A stretch of DNA of 64,000 nucleotides from Eutreptiella sp. 'Long Island Sound 2002'. Its lineage: Eukaryota > Euglenozoa > Euglenophyceae > Eutreptiales > Eutreptiaceae. The position numbers and the translations under genes are program-made. Positions 1 through 10,775 of this stretch are shown piece by piece. The number at the start of each line of letters is the position of its first letter. Position 1 is the first letter of the stretch. A model generated the notes under the pieces. The model saw only the letters and a list, made by a program, of their open reading frames with translations, was not told where the DNA came from and did no database searches. The stretch lies in NCBI GenBank assembly GCA_964036045.1, contig OZ038392.1, forward strand, positions 37,679,851 through 37,743,850, written 5' to 3'.

Positions 1-11
1 TTGAGTCAGGG

Positions 12-1538
12 TTAGATTAGAGTAGAAACACTCGCGGAAGAATTCGGCTGAGCGATTAGCGCCAGTGTGACCAGAGATGAGATGGGACCACTGTAGGCAC
101 CCATCCAGTCGTGCCTCAGGTACAACAATACGGTCCTCGTAGAAGAGGTACTGGTTGTTTTTATACCACTGGTGCCCGTCAATGACACGGGGTTCGAGAC
201 CAGTGCTGAGGTTTGGAGAATTTCTTTATACTCTGACTGATAGTCGGTTAGGCTCCAACCCTCCAGGATTCCAGCAGTGCGCATGGACAGGTCAAGCTGG
301 ACATCCATACGCTGGAAAGCCTCTTTGGCGAGCGCCTCACAGCTCTCACCTATAAGCGCATCGAAGTTATTGCGCGATATATAGTCAGACAGTTCATTTT
401 TCATACCGGGGATATGATGAACTGTCAACCTGAGCTGGCTCAGGTAAGTCCACCACCGCTTTAATTTTGCTTTCTCTGGTGGTGGGCCCTTCTGAAAAGA
501 CTTCACAGGTTCCTGGTCACAGAGCCAGACAATAGGGTTAGATCCCAGGAATCGGGATTGCGACGAAAGCACCAACATACCGGCTAGGGGTTCCTGGTCA
601 TAGGTGCTGTAATTGGAATGCGCTTGGTTCCATTTCCAATTCCAGTGTCCTAGTGGCACCAGCCGCCACTCACTGGTAGGATAGTCATGTTTCAAGGAGC
701 CATCACGGTTCAGTCCACTAGTATGATAATGGCAGTGGGTTGGTTCAGCTGGGTTAAGCTCCTGCCATTGGTAGATTGTTCCACCCCCCCCTACATCACT
801 GGCATCGGTGATCAGGACTATCTCGCCCTTAGGGCGGGGTACTCGCAGGCAGTTGGAGGCGGCAATTTTCTTCTTCAACTCCTGGAACCACTCCTCCTCT
901 CTGGCGGCCCACCTCCAGGGAGTAGTTTTCTTGATTAGGTCAGTGAGGGGGGCACAGGAGTAGGTAAATTTGTGGATGTGACGCCTATAGAAGTTACAGG
1001 CGCCCACAAAACTGCTCACGTCGTGTAGACCCTTCTTTGGGTCATCGCGAATCTGCATGTCCTGTAGGGGCTGCATCTTAGACGCGGCTGGTTTCCACCA
1101 GCCATACCCCACGTCGAAACCCGAATATTCCATCTCCTCTTTCATAAACTCACATTTTTCGAGTTTGATTCAGAGATGGTTTTCTTGACAAACAATGAAA
1201 AATTCACGGAGGAGAAGGGCATGGTCCTCTTGGGTATTAGTACCCAAACTCACGTCGTCGATGTGGGCCTCCATTTCTGCACCCCGAGAAATCCACTCCT
1301 GAACTAGAGGTCTGCGCCTCAGTAAGTACAAAATGTTGTTCATTAGCTCCTGGAAGAGCGCTGGGGCATTAGCCACCCGGAAAGGCATGACCTTCCACTT
1401 AAACACCCGACCCTTAGGGGTTATAAAAGCCAGCAACATCTGAGCTGCGGCGGTTAGGTCCACCTGCCAGAAACCACTGCGTTTGTCCATTTTGGTCTTG
1501 TACCTGCATTTGGCAATACGCTCCAGGGTATTTTCCAT
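12..1538 (-). pseudogene. A1 reverse transcriptase palm and RNase H region, broken
   Basis: The frame opens at 1538 and matches the A2 RT (KMDKRSGFWQVDL type, then AHIDDV, the YxDD-box equivalent). It meets an in-frame TGA at 1170-1172, where A2 has an Arg codon in the same context (QENH-x-x-LKLEKCEF). The same frame resumes to base 12 with the RNase H start (ITDASDVGGGGTIYQW), a gypsy-type DQEP motif and the RNase H end (HHIPGMKNELSDYISR). Near base 250 it leaves the conserved frame and ends at a TAA. The known role of the family is cDNA synthesis and removal of the RNA template. This copy cannot encode it without recoding. Confidence 0.85.
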
Positions 1539-2338
1539 GTTAGGAATACTCCCTGAGTGTTTCTGGGTTTTCTTGTTGACCTCACCAGTCGACCCTGGTT
1601 TAGCAACCAGGAAACAGGGACTGCAGTGATGGGGGTAATCCCCCTTCTTCTATTCCTCCACGAGGCCAGCATCAATACATTCCTGGATCTGGCGCTCGAT
1701 TTCTTCAACCTGTTCCTGTGGAGCGGGATAGGTGCGACGCCTCATTCACGTCTTTTCAAATTCAGGTTTCAGTTTCAGGTCCATCTCGACCAGTTTTTTA
1801 CAAGCGAGGGGGGGCGGCAAGGAGCCGAACACCTCCTCATAGGTTAGCAGCAGTTTCTTCAGTCGGGGGTCAAGGTTAAGACTCTCGATTTTCTGCAGGA
1901 AATCCTCCTCAGCATGGAGGTTGCTCTTTCCATGTTCTTTCTCTTTCTGCCGGTCAGCAGTTTCGGCAGTTACAGTGCCATCGTCCCACTCAGGGGGACA
2001 TTCTGCCCATAGTGCAAAGAATACACTAGGGGTATCTCAGGGTCAGGCAGCGTGTAGGAATCATCGTCCTCCTCAGACCAGATGGAGGATTTCCAGGTCA
2101 GTCTCAGGTACTGCAGCCGCTCTTGGCGCTCAATACCTTCGGCCTTCAGGTACAACAGCCGTCGGAGTTCTTGAGTGTCATGCTCAGACAGTGGCATGTT
2201 ATTACATTCAGGCCGCGCTAGAGCATCAGGACTCCGGGCCACGGGTTCACCTGTGAGCATAGGCTGCATGTGTAGCACCGGTTTCCGAACAGGGAAAGTG
2301 GGTTCTGAGGCTGACTCTAGATCTACCTCCTCCAGCAA
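1539..2338 (-). pseudogene. A1 linker and N-terminal RT fingers, broken
   Basis: Frame fragments align with the A2 segment just before the RT: a KLVEMDLKLKPEF-like run, RRRTYPAP, an IERQIQECIDAGL-like run and SPCFLV. They are split by stops (for example TAA at 1970-1972) and frame changes. The piece at 1970-2338 is acidic and shows no enzyme motif. It is kept as an annotation because it joins the Dam-like domain to the RT in the same order as in A2. Confidence 0.6.
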
Positions 2339-2512
2339 CAGCTGGGGTAGGAAGGCACTGTGTTTTAGATCAACACAGCTAGGATCTACAGGAGGGATAG
2401 CGCTGGCGATCTCAGACAGTTGGTCGTCAGCATCCTCCTTAACAGCTGCAGGTTCCAGATAGCCATCAGGAGATTCACACCCTGTAAGTGTGGCAGATAG
2501 GTGCTCAGAAGA

Positions 2513-3106
2513 TCAAATTTTGAGATCAGAAAGAGTCAGGCCACGATTTTCGGCCATGACCTCTTTCAGTAGCACCTGGTCTAGGTCACACAGGGATACA
2601 GGATTGAGAGATCCATCGACGATGGATAAGAAACTGGCCCACTCAGGGGCCTGCATAGCTGTGTCTGAGTCCTCAGGCACATAGATGGGACTGTCGGGGA
2701 GATGCACTCTTCCCACGGTCATTCAGTCTGGCATACGGCGCCAGTAAGCGTGTTCACCAGAGCAGCCCCGGTCAGGGGTGCACATGACAACCCTTCCTCC
2801 CTCATAAGCGATTTTGGTTAGAACCTTCGCGAGCAGGGAGAAGGGAGGGTTAGCATACGCTAGGCCCATTGCTTTCCAGATGAAACGGAAAGCGTTGTTC
2901 AAATGTTTCGAGCAGTACAACTGCATGATGTGCTGTTGTCGGCTCGCAAACAATTCCACCTGGATCTCATCCAGGTTTACCAGAAGGGCCGCCAGTCCAT
3001 TTTCAAGAACGTGACGGGCCAATTGGTAGTTTTCAGTGCGATAGTTAGTCTTGGATGCGTAGCCAAAGTCGCAGTGCAGAGAATACGGGCGCTGGAGAGA
3101 CCGCAT
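2513..3106 (-). pseudogene. A1 Dam-methylase-like domain between protease and RT
   Basis: The reading frame at 2723-3106 contains VELFASRQQ, LYCSK, a tryptophan-containing stretch, GLAYANPPFSLLAKVLTKI and VVMCTPDRG. This order (DLFAS-like start, YANPPF, then a VLVxP-like strand) resembles phage and DIRS-type Dam N6-adenine methyltransferases, in which the NPPF/DPPY tetrapeptide is catalytic. NPPF lies at about 2840-2851. An in-frame TGA at 2723-2725 replaces an Arg of A2, after which the frame continues (VHLPDSPIYVP) to another TGA at 2513. The family assignment is by motif only. Confidence 0.6.
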
Positions 3107-3216
3107 TTTTACCTGGGGGTTTCTTCATAGGAAGTCGGTACCAACAACGATGTCAAAGGCGTCGGTGTCCAACACTCTGCAGTGTTGGGTCACAGTTTCA
3201 TCGCCCAGGCATATAG

Positions 3217-4137
3217 TCACATCGACCCCCCCCCCAAGGAATGGATGGTACGCCCATCCCCTACTCTTATGGCCACGGTCTTAGTTTTCTTGAAAGTTTT
3301 TAGCAGGCGCCGGGCCACTATGGAAGGTGTTGCACCGGTGTCAAGCACCGCTCGAAAAACTTGATACCCGATTTTCACGAGGATCCAGAAAACCAAGTCC
3401 TCCTCTTCGGAGCCGCCCCCCAACTCCTCAGCAGGGAACTTGACATCCGACCTGGCAGCCATGAGGGACTTGGCCATCCAGGCCAGTCGCCTCTTCTTGG
3501 AGTTATTCCCCTCAGGGGAAGCGTTATCCCCCCGGGGGCGCTTCTCAGGGTCACCTTCAGCAGGAGGGGGAGTAGCAGCAGGCGCTGATGAGCGCCTCTG
3601 GGGGTTAGGGGGTCCACCTTTGCCACCCCCCTTGCCACCTCCTTTACCACCTTTATCCCCATTCTGGGGGGTTGTGATGGGTGTTTGATTCTTCTGGCGC
3701 TCAGCCTCCTGCGGCTTGAGTTTATCACTCTCGCGTTTCTTGATGTGACATTCGTCCTCGTAGTGACGACGTTTGCCACAATAGCCACAGGTGATGGTAC
3801 ACCTGAAATGACCCTGATCGGTCACTGTTTTCCCATCTTTGGAGTGCGGCTGTCGTTTCATCTGCAGCATACAACTACTGCGGTGGTCGCAGTCAGGGGC
3901 ATGACAAGGTCTTCCCTTGTCATTGACAGGTTTACAGTAGAACAGAGGGGGTGTACCTGCATCAGGTTCAACCTCATTCATGGCACGTCGGTGACCCCTT
4001 CCTTTACCACCTCCCTGGTTGACGTTAGTGGGATTTTTGGGCCCATTTTTCTTCCCCACATTCCGGGGTAGGGGTACCACGTTGACCCAAGTGCTTCTTG
4101 AGGAATTTCTCTTTGTGGGAGTCCTTCTCCCTCTCAA
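3217..4137 (-). CDS. A1 nucleocapsid zinc knuckle and aspartic protease
   Basis: This frame overlaps the end of gag by about 110 bases in another frame. In order it shows a Cys/His-rich stretch (CKPVNDKGRPCHAPDCDH), a canonical CCHC knuckle (CGYCGKRRHYEDEC, C-x2-C-x4-H-x4-C), a Gly/Lys-rich linker and then a retropepsin core LDTGATPSIVA. The knuckle packages RNA and the protease cuts the polyprotein. A2 has an in-frame TGA at the equivalent of AEELGGG, where this copy has a Leu codon. The frame ends near 3217, where the protease flap should follow, so the copy is truncated. Confidence 0.75.
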   Translation of the reverse strand: MRGRRTPTKRNSSRSTWVNVVPLPRNVGKKNGPKNPTNVNQGGGKGRGHRRAMNEVEPDAGTPPLFYCKPVNDKGRPCHAPDCDHRSSCMLQMKRQPHSKDGKTVTDQGHFRCTITCGYCGKRRHYEDECHIKKRESDKLKPQEAERQKNQTPITTPQNGDKGGKGGGKGGGKGGPPNPQRRSSAPAATPPPAEGDPEKRPRGDNASPEGNNSKKRRLAWMAKSLMAARSDVKFPAEELGGGSEEEDLVFWILVKIGYQVFRAVLDTGATPSIVARRLLKTFKKTKTVAIRVGDGRTIHSLGGGSM

Positions 4138-5446
4138 GAGCTAGCTCGATCAGCAGGTCCACCAGGTCGTCGTACGAGTGGGTCCGGCTCTCCCTCTCAG
4201 AGGTAGCGCGGCAGTCATCCCACGTATGTTGGGGCATCTTACTCTTGAGCCACAGGTGGGGCTCAGTGGCTCCATAGGAGCCCACGTTCATCCGTGAAAA
4301 CAGATACTCTAGGTCGCACACGTGTTCAGTGACTCGCGCAGCGGAAGGAAACTCAGGGAGCATAGGTAGCTGCTCTATCTGTGTGCGCACACTGAGGTCA
4401 GTCTCATACACTGGAAATGTTTTCTCCAGTCTATGGAGTACCTCAGCCCATGTTGAACAGGTTTTCACAATCTGTTTCACGTGTTTTTGCAAAAATTTCC
4501 TTTTGCAAGAGCGTTTCAGCAGTGAGCATTTGGTGGCCACATCCACATGGGATTGGCCAGTTAGCAAAAGACACTCAGCAAATTCTTCTGCCCATTCGGG
4601 CAGATTTTTGGGGTCAAACTCCGGAAATTCTAGCGGGATGTTCGCGTGGGTAATCGGTCTGCCACTCTTCCCACCCCCTGGGGTTAGCCCTGAAGGGGGG
4701 GGGAATACGCCGGCAAGGGGTGCCACAGCTGACAGCCCTCTTTTCTCAGTCTCAGTCACAGGCACGTCCTGTAATTCACCAATTGGGACTGTCCTAACGC
4801 GAGGATGAAAAGGGCTGGGGCAAGTGACCTTGGGTAGCAACTCAGACACCCTTGATCTTTTGAGATCATCAGCCAGCGTGCTCAGTCCGGGTGAATGTGA
4901 GAGTAGTGCTTGCTTAGGTAAGGGTTCGGTGATACCCAATTTTGCCTTGACAGCCTCTGACATAGCTGTCACATCCGCGTCTGAAGATCCGGATAGAAGT
5001 TTGGCCAAAGGTTCGGCCGTGCGATCCAGAGCCCCATAGTTGGGCTCTGGTTGAAGAGGACCCAGACTCTTTTCAGGAGCCCCTGAAGTTGTCGGCAGGT
5101 CTGGATGCCATGCTCTCGGCTGCTCTTGTACTCTTGGTCGTCTCGGTAGTGATGCTGTGTCCGCCATGTCTGTAGATGGCCCCGAATAAAGGAAGGAACC
5201 CATCGCAGTTTGAGGCGGAGACCCCAGGGCATCAAGAGGTACTTCTCCATCTTCCCCTACGGTGGACTTGTGGTACTCCTCGTGGAACATAAACTGGTCC
5301 ATCCTCCTTCGTAGGTCCTCTTGTTTTTCAGGACCTCCAAGAACAGTAGAAGAAGAGGCGGGACAGGCCGACCGGGCGATAAGGGCATCGACTCGCCTGC
5401 AAAGCCTTTGCAGGCCGTCCTCACCATGGGCCGCTAAGGTCTCCAT
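4025..5446 (-). CDS. A1 gag (capsid) protein
   Basis: A 473-codon frame from an ATG at 5446. The N-terminal half is low-complexity. The C-terminal half matches the A2 gag: LPEFTGKDLSEF-like (here FPEFDPKNLPEW), the HVKQIVKTCSTWAEVL block, YETDLSVR and the YDDLVDLLIELALE helix. These are features of Ty3 capsid proteins, which build the cytoplasmic particle. The start lies about 240 bases downstream of the primer site. The frame runs out where the nucleocapsid continues in the overlapping frame. Confidence 0.75.
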   Translation of the reverse strand: METLAAHGEDGLQRLCRRVDALIARSACPASSSTVLGGPEKQEDLRRRMDQFMFHEEYHKSTVGEDGEVPLDALGSPPQTAMGSFLYSGPSTDMADTASLPRRPRVQEQPRAWHPDLPTTSGAPEKSLGPLQPEPNYGALDRTAEPLAKLLSGSSDADVTAMSEAVKAKLGITEPLPKQALLSHSPGLSTLADDLKRSRVSELLPKVTCPSPFHPRVRTVPIGELQDVPVTETEKRGLSAVAPLAGVFPPPSGLTPGGGKSGRPITHANIPLEFPEFDPKNLPEWAEEFAECLLLTGQSHVDVATKCSLLKRSCKRKFLQKHVKQIVKTCSTWAEVLHRLEKTFPVYETDLSVRTQIEQLPMLPEFPSAARVTEHVCDLEYLFSRMNVGSYGATEPHLWLKSKMPQHTWDDCRATSERESRTHSYDDLVDLLIELALEREKDSHKEKFLKKHLGQRGTPTPECGEEKWAQKSH

Positions 5447-5687
5447 GGTTAAAGGGATTATTCTGGGTGGATCTTGATTCGCCCTTCTGTGCTCTGGATC
5501 TTCCTGAGACCCAGATGCTGCTCTGAGTGGCGATTCACTCTTTGGGTCGGTTACACTGCAAAGTTGTATTGTACACTTCTGATCGGCCAGGTTCTGGAGG
5601 ACAGTTGAGTGGACATGTTCAATGTGCTTTTCAGTGTGCTTTTCCTGTGCTTCTGCTCAGAGTCGGTTTGAAAGGTACTCAGGGTTT

Positions 5688-5700
5688 GCCTCTGCTACCG
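5688..5700 (-). promoter_or_regulatory. A1 primer-binding site, initiator-tRNA-Met-like
   Basis: On the minus strand the sequence reads CGGTAGCAGAGGC, which differs only in the first base from the TGGTAGCAGAGG expected for the 3' end of many initiator tRNA-Met molecules. It sits between gag and the probable LTR. The matching site of A2 (35722-35737) has the same TGGTAGCA...GAGGC core, so the two support each other. Confidence 0.55.
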
Positions 5701-6310
5701 GAAAGATGTCCTTGAGTAGTGCCCTAGATATTTTGATGAAGTCCTGCAGGTTTTTGAGGTGGAAATCCCAAAACCAAAGCAGCAAGTAGAGCAAGAACAG
5801 GACGTGGATGGAATCAATGAATAGTTTGAAATCCAGTGTAACACAGAAGGGCTGCAGATAGACAAAGCAAGAATAACTACAAAGATTCAATCACAAAAGG
5901 ATAAAACAAATGATTTTTATAAGAGAGCTGGCATGACTCTTGCCTCCCAATTAGCCTCAAGCACTTCATGTGCACTCTTTTGGATGAAATGGAGTTGGTT
6001 AGGAATATGGGGCAAAGAAGTTAGGCCAGACACAGATTATGACTTCGCCAAGCAACTGAATTCCGAAACACTTAAAACGTAGAACCACAATAAGTGGTAG
6101 CAACAATTGAGTATAGGGGTCTTGGGTTGGGAGACCACTAGGCTTAACCTCCAAGGCCTAAGGCATGAAATGCGTATTTGTTTCCGGTGTAACCTCCATG
6201 AAGGAAGATACCTCCGCTCAGTTGAGTGGTAGGGGTGAACTTCATGGGGGGGGCTAGGCTTATAACCCTAGTTACTTTGCGAAAGTGTACTTAGAGCTTC
6301 AAAAGAGGGA
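5701..6310 (-). repeat. Probable 5' LTR of A1, diverged
   Basis: It starts next to the primer site with GGAAAG on the plus strand (A2 LTR: AGAAAG). It shares scattered blocks with the A2 LTR in the same order: AAGGGCTGCAG, CTTCATGTGCACTC and CTTAGAGC. Much of it is not alignable by eye. The right end is a guess from the last shared block. Confidence 0.35.
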
Positions 6311-8144
6311 GAAAATAAATGAAGTAGGTCTTAGCATCACCAAAAGGGTTTTAAGGGGGGCTTGGCCTGGATCAAGCCCGCCAAGATAGACATGGCAGTG
6401 ATTTTTTCTTACTTTATACCTCGCAACCTGCTTCTGTGGGATATGGGCGCATGTACACCTTGGAGATACACATAGACAATAACTGGAACTTTCCTTCGCC
6501 CCACCGCTTCGCTTCTTCATTGTCGGTCTTGAGGTGCTGCAGTAGAACACAGTGTGAGCTGAAACCGTGTATCATGTGTTGCACATTCACACTGCATGTA
6601 CACCCCCCCTCCTTGTCTTTCCCCATCCCTTGTCGTTCCCCGGGGGGGGTTTGGGAACCGTCACTTGGTCAACCCAAAGTTTTTCGTTACGGCTCATTGT
6701 GTTGTTGTGTGGGTGACTGTGTTGTGGGGTACTGCCACTTGTATCCTTTGTACTAATGGCAGGACATTTTGCTCACTTTCGCTGAATGGAACTTGACAGC
6801 ACAGCCATGCTTCTCCCCCGGACAAATGTGATGTTCATCCGCTCTGCGGGGGAACCTGTTTTGGCACAGGTCGTTGCACACAGTTTTGGGAACAAGTTGT
6901 ATTTTACAAGAGACATTTCCGAAGGGAAGTGGGTTCCCAAAAATCTGCTTGCGCCTGCCAAGCGGGTCTGTAGTAAAAGCTAGTAAAAAACTTTTTCAAT
7001 TTTTTTTACTACGCCCCCCCCCCCTATGCTGATTGCTTTCGGTTCAGCTGCAATTTCTGTGCCTCCAAATGTGCATGTACAGTGGTGGTGCGGTCCCCCA
7101 GGGGGGGTTGGGGCACCGTCACTTGGTAACCGTCCCTCAGGAGGTGGTGGGGGACCGTCCTCCGTGGGGTGGGGAACGACAACGGGGGGGGGTACCACAA
7201 AAACGTTCCCCTGAAGCCCCCGTGTGGCGTACACATTTTGGCACGTAGCAACCTTAAAACTACGAAAAATATTTTGTACGAAGGAGCGATGCATGTGGGA
7301 TACGCATGTCGAGAATTCAGGATTACATGGGATACACATCTTTGAAAGTTGGGATACAACGGATACACAAGGAAAATCAGATTGAGTTGCACACTAGCCC
7401 CCCGTCTAGTCTACAAAACCACATCACCTTCTGCCTTACCAGCTTTTACTGCACGTTTGATACTTTCCCGAGCCATAAGGAGGGAAACTCAACCTGGAAA
7501 AGGGAACATGCAGAAACGAGTAAAGAACTTGTAAAAAAAAGGTGAAAATAGGTGAAATTGGGGGAAGCCCTAAATATGCCATATCCTCAGAGGCATGAAA
7601 AACCTGTTGTCAAACACCAATGATGCCGCTAGTATCACGAAATGTGGGTTTCTAATCTGGCCACACACCCAAATAGTTCCATTCGCTCGCATTGTGCTAA
7701 CAACGCCCCTGGAAGGGGCAGGGTATTTGTGCACCATACATATTGCAATCTTCTCTTTTTCGAACTGGGTGTGTGTGTCCGTAGTTGTATGTGTCGCGCA
7801 CAAGCCACGCCATTGTCCAAGTCAGTAGGCACGGGGACCGTATTAATTTGGGACGCTGGGACAAGGTGAAATAGGGTACACTGTAATGAAATCGGGCTTC
7901 GGAGGGTAATTTTGATCAAAGAATGTCAGAATTCTTTGAAATCTGACATTTGGAATGCCGCACACGGCCATCGGGATCGCCGGGCACCGTCAGCGGTGGC
8001 GTCTTCAAGTTTTGGGGATTTCAAGAGTTCTTTCAATGTGACAGATCTCGATCAGTTCTTTATTTCAAAAAAATCGAGATTTGTGAAGCATTCCGACAGG
8101 TCCCGGCCGGTTCGGGTCAAAACCGCCTTGGACCAAATTGACTG
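6311..8144. other. Non-coding spacer with G-run repeats
   Basis: No supportable gene was found. Two imperfect copies of a module made of a G-run followed by ACCGTCACTTGGT lie at about 6640-6672 and 7098-7131, and a third, shorter G-run and ACCGTCC block follows at about 7150. T- and C-rich tracts surround them (for example 6998-7024). The short reading frames here show no domain and overlap on both strands. Confidence 0.5.
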
Positions 8145-8925
8145 AGAAAGTTTTATAGTGATTTCAACACTGTGTTTTTGTTGTGCCTTTCCTGCTGCTT
8201 GCTGCTGGTGTAGGGTTCCTGTTGCTTGTTTTTGATGCGGAAAATGTTTTATTGTTGACATACAACCAATCCAGGATAGCCCAAGCCAGAGATAAGCAAG
8301 TAGAAGATAAACAGGATTAAAGCATGAAGGGCTGCAGTCACAAAGAGTTAGATCAAGATAGCTATCAACAATAGACCACAGCAAATAAACATTCAATGCA
8401 ACTCAGGATGAAATATTTTACATGTTTGTGAAAAACTGATTGGAAAACTGCCCCAAGGGCTCAGTCTCATCCATAGTGCCACCTTGAGATGTGCACTCCT
8501 TGTTTTTGGGTCCCATAGGTGCTGAGGTGGCATGGCTTGTGGCGCTGAGGTCACTGCCATTTCACATGGGATATTCCTACTTAGCTAGGCTGACTGGGTA
8601 TTGAACCCAGGACCTCTCAAAAGGGGGTACCCCAGCCCCCTAGGGTGCATACCACTAGGATAGCTAAGAATTCATGAGAAAACATAGATAAATTCATAGG
8701 CCCTGCCTTCAGTATATCAGTGCCTCAGTCAACCAGGAAAAGAGGTTTTAGTGCCTATAGCTTGGGGATCAAGGGGTCCATACAACATCCTGATTAAGTG
8801 TTTGGTTCCATAGGTCAAAATGTGTTATCACCCATTTTGGTTAGGCCAATACTAAGATAAAGATGCAAGAGTGCTTAGAGCACCTCTAATACAACCAAAG
8901 TATACGATAAAGCATTCGAAAAGCA
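8145..8925 (-). repeat. A2 3' LTR
   Basis: Direct repeat of 35737-36517, with the same length and a few percent mismatch by eye. On the minus strand it begins TGCTTTTC next to a purine-rich tract and ends CACTATAAAACTTTC(T). The 5' TG is canonical but the 3' end is not CA. It includes the tRNA-like sequence at 8580-8668. Confidence 0.75.
8580..8668 (-). other. tRNA-like sequence inside the A2 LTR
   Basis: On the minus strand the ends pair perfectly (CTTAGCT with AGCTAAG). A box-A-like TAGCTATCCTAGTGG follows, and a perfect T-arm-like hairpin occurs (CTGGG, loop TTCAATA, CCCAG) that includes a box-B-like GGTTCAATACC. Seven extra bases lie between the T-arm and the closing stem, and the anticodon arm is irregular, so this is not a functional tRNA gene. 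It resembles the head of a tRNA-derived SINE. The other LTR has the same structure at 36172-36260. Confidence 0.5.
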
Positions 8926-8939
8926 CTTTCTCTCACTTC
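8926..8939 (-). promoter_or_regulatory. A2 polypurine tract
   Basis: The minus strand reads GAAGTGAGAGAAAG directly before the LTR start TGC. It is nearly all purine (one T) and in the position where plus-strand DNA synthesis is primed in LTR retrotransposons. Confidence 0.5.
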
Positions 8940-10771
8940 GCCCTTGTGCTGTGGTGGCCACCACTGTCGCATTTTCAGGAAAAAGGGAATTTTCTCTCTG
9001 CCTTTCCTTGGTTTACACACCTACTTTAAAATACCTATAGCCTCCCTAACACTGGAAAAGAGCGCTTTACCATGGCCAGCGAATCTTGCTGCATTGTTTA
9101 TGACAATTTCCAACAGAAAACTCAGCGCTCTTGGCGCTGCAGGGGTTCCTGTTGCTTGGTAGGGTTAGAATAGGGCATGACAAGACCATATGCATTTGCA
9201 TCCCTCCCTCCAAGGTGCAGCGTAACACAACCCAACGCCAGACTCTCATAGGACGCTCGACCCATATCTTATGGAACCCGTGCATCCCCGCGTTACCCCC
9301 GGGGCACAGAGCAAAAAAGTCTCATCGAAGCTGATGGAGACACCTGTCCTGGTACTGGGGCGAGGGTGTGCTGATTTAATTAGAATTGCCCCCCTGAGGG
9401 GTCTTGGTTCTGGTTCAGTCTCCTGCTGCTGCTTTTCGGCCCGAACAGCGGCCTACTCAGCGAGGCTTTGCGAAGATGTCTGTACAACAGAGGAATGGGA
9501 GGATGAGGGACGAATCCACGCAAACGCAAAGCGACAACACCTAAATCCGTCAAATGAAGGCCTAGAATTTTTCTAAAAGCACATACCTGAACAGAATCCA
9601 ATTGTGCAGCATTTGTAGTCATCTCTTGATTTTTTCAATCAAGAAATTCTTACGCAGCAAAAGGCGGCGCGCAGGAGCGGCTCCTAACGAAGCGCCGGAA
9701 AATAAAGATTTAATAAGATTATAAACGTATGTTACGCAGAATGACGAAAATGACGAAACATACATAAATAGACAAACATAAAGATTACACCCACATTGAT
9801 AGAAAGAATCCAAGATTCAAGAATGTGAAAATCAACAGAAGGACTTCAATGAATCAGGTATAAACCACCGGTGTGCTCGTTTCGTATGCCGCATGCACAT
9901 TGCTCCTCTCGTGTCTCTGTAAACGTGCCTTGTAGCATGCGCTAACAAACGATAGAGGGATAGATTAGTAAGATTGCAGATGATTAGAGGTAAGTCCAGG
10001 GTGATTAGACATACACAAATATGCATAGCGTCGTTCCTCGCTTGTGTCTCGCTTTTCCTTCACCTTGCTTCACTCTCCAGCGGTGAGTACGGTAGGTAAG
10101 CCCAGGTGGGGCCACCCCCTGGTGGAGTTTGTGATTTTGGGTATGATTAGGAGGAAAAACGGTGGTTGATGGAAAACTCGTGCATGCTCGTGCATTCACA
10201 CACACATCAAAGGGTAGGCCACGCAAAATGCGCACGGTAAACCTTGTTTAGGTTACCCAGCGGCTCCACCCTACGTTCTATAAGAGAACGGGTGGAGCTT
10301 CTTAAGCTTGCTTGCTTCATAGGGGCGTTTGTGGACAGCGTATTATAGGGCAGACTGAGAAGCGTATAACACGTGGAGTCTGTCTTGGTTCCTCCGCTGC
10401 AAACGCTCCTTCATCTGCCTTTGTTCCTCAGGTTGGAAGGTCAGGGTCAGCTGGTGCAGTCCCAAACCGTGCTAAAATATACGGCGCTGATCACACACAA
10501 ACAACAAGCTGCGACTCAGCCGGGAGTGGCAAGCGCAGCCCGACACCTTCAACATCCACGCTGTGCACGCTACAAGAGCACCCCTTCCCTCCAAGCCCTA
10601 GCAGGGAAACGCGTTGTGGCGTCCCTGTTAGGCCACAGACGCTTAGTAGCTCTGTGTTTCCTTGCAGTCTCACCGGTGAGCCGCTAGGGCTCGTGACTCC
10701 TTCTCCATGGACACCCAGTAGAGCGTGCGTGTAGGAGTGGTAGTCCTGAGTGGGGGCTTGAGCCAGTTGCA
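8940..10771. other. A2 3' non-coding region, left part
   Basis: This is the part of A2 between its LTR and the inserted element B. No protein domain is visible. A perfect hairpin CTTGATT-TTTTC-AATCAAG lies near 9624. Small reading frames on both strands have no recognisable features. The region continues after B at 27800. Confidence 0.45.
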
Positions 10772-10775
10772 GTAG
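10772..10775. repeat. Target-site duplication GTAG, left copy
   Basis: GTAG abuts the TG end of the left LTR and is repeated right after the CA end of the right LTR at 27796-27799. The right LTR is preceded by CTTT instead, so GTAG belongs to the target and not to the LTR. Four bases is within the 4-6 bp range usual for Ty3-type integration. Confidence 0.7.

Larger units (their letters stand above)
1..6310 (-). mobile_element. Degraded Ty3/gypsy LTR retrotransposon A1 (3' part beyond the window)
   Basis: Read on the minus strand, this stretch carries in order a probable 5' LTR, a primer site, gag, a CCHC zinc knuckle, an aspartic protease, a Dam-like domain, reverse transcriptase and RNase H. 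Integrase and the 3' LTR would lie left of base 1. Every domain aligns with the better preserved element A2 (8145-36517), so the two are one family. Several frameshifts and in-frame TGA codons show that this copy is dead. The right border is approximate and was placed by resemblance to the A2 LTR. Confidence 0.85.

Noticed and set aside
8580-8668. Functional tRNA gene
   Set aside because: Seven extra bases lie between T-arm and closing stem, and the anticodon arm is malformed.
8145-8925. DNA transposon with AGAAAGT terminal inverted repeats
   Set aside because: The 7-bp inverted ends are clear in only one copy. The primer site beside one copy, the purine tract beside the other and the pol genes between them fit LTRs better.
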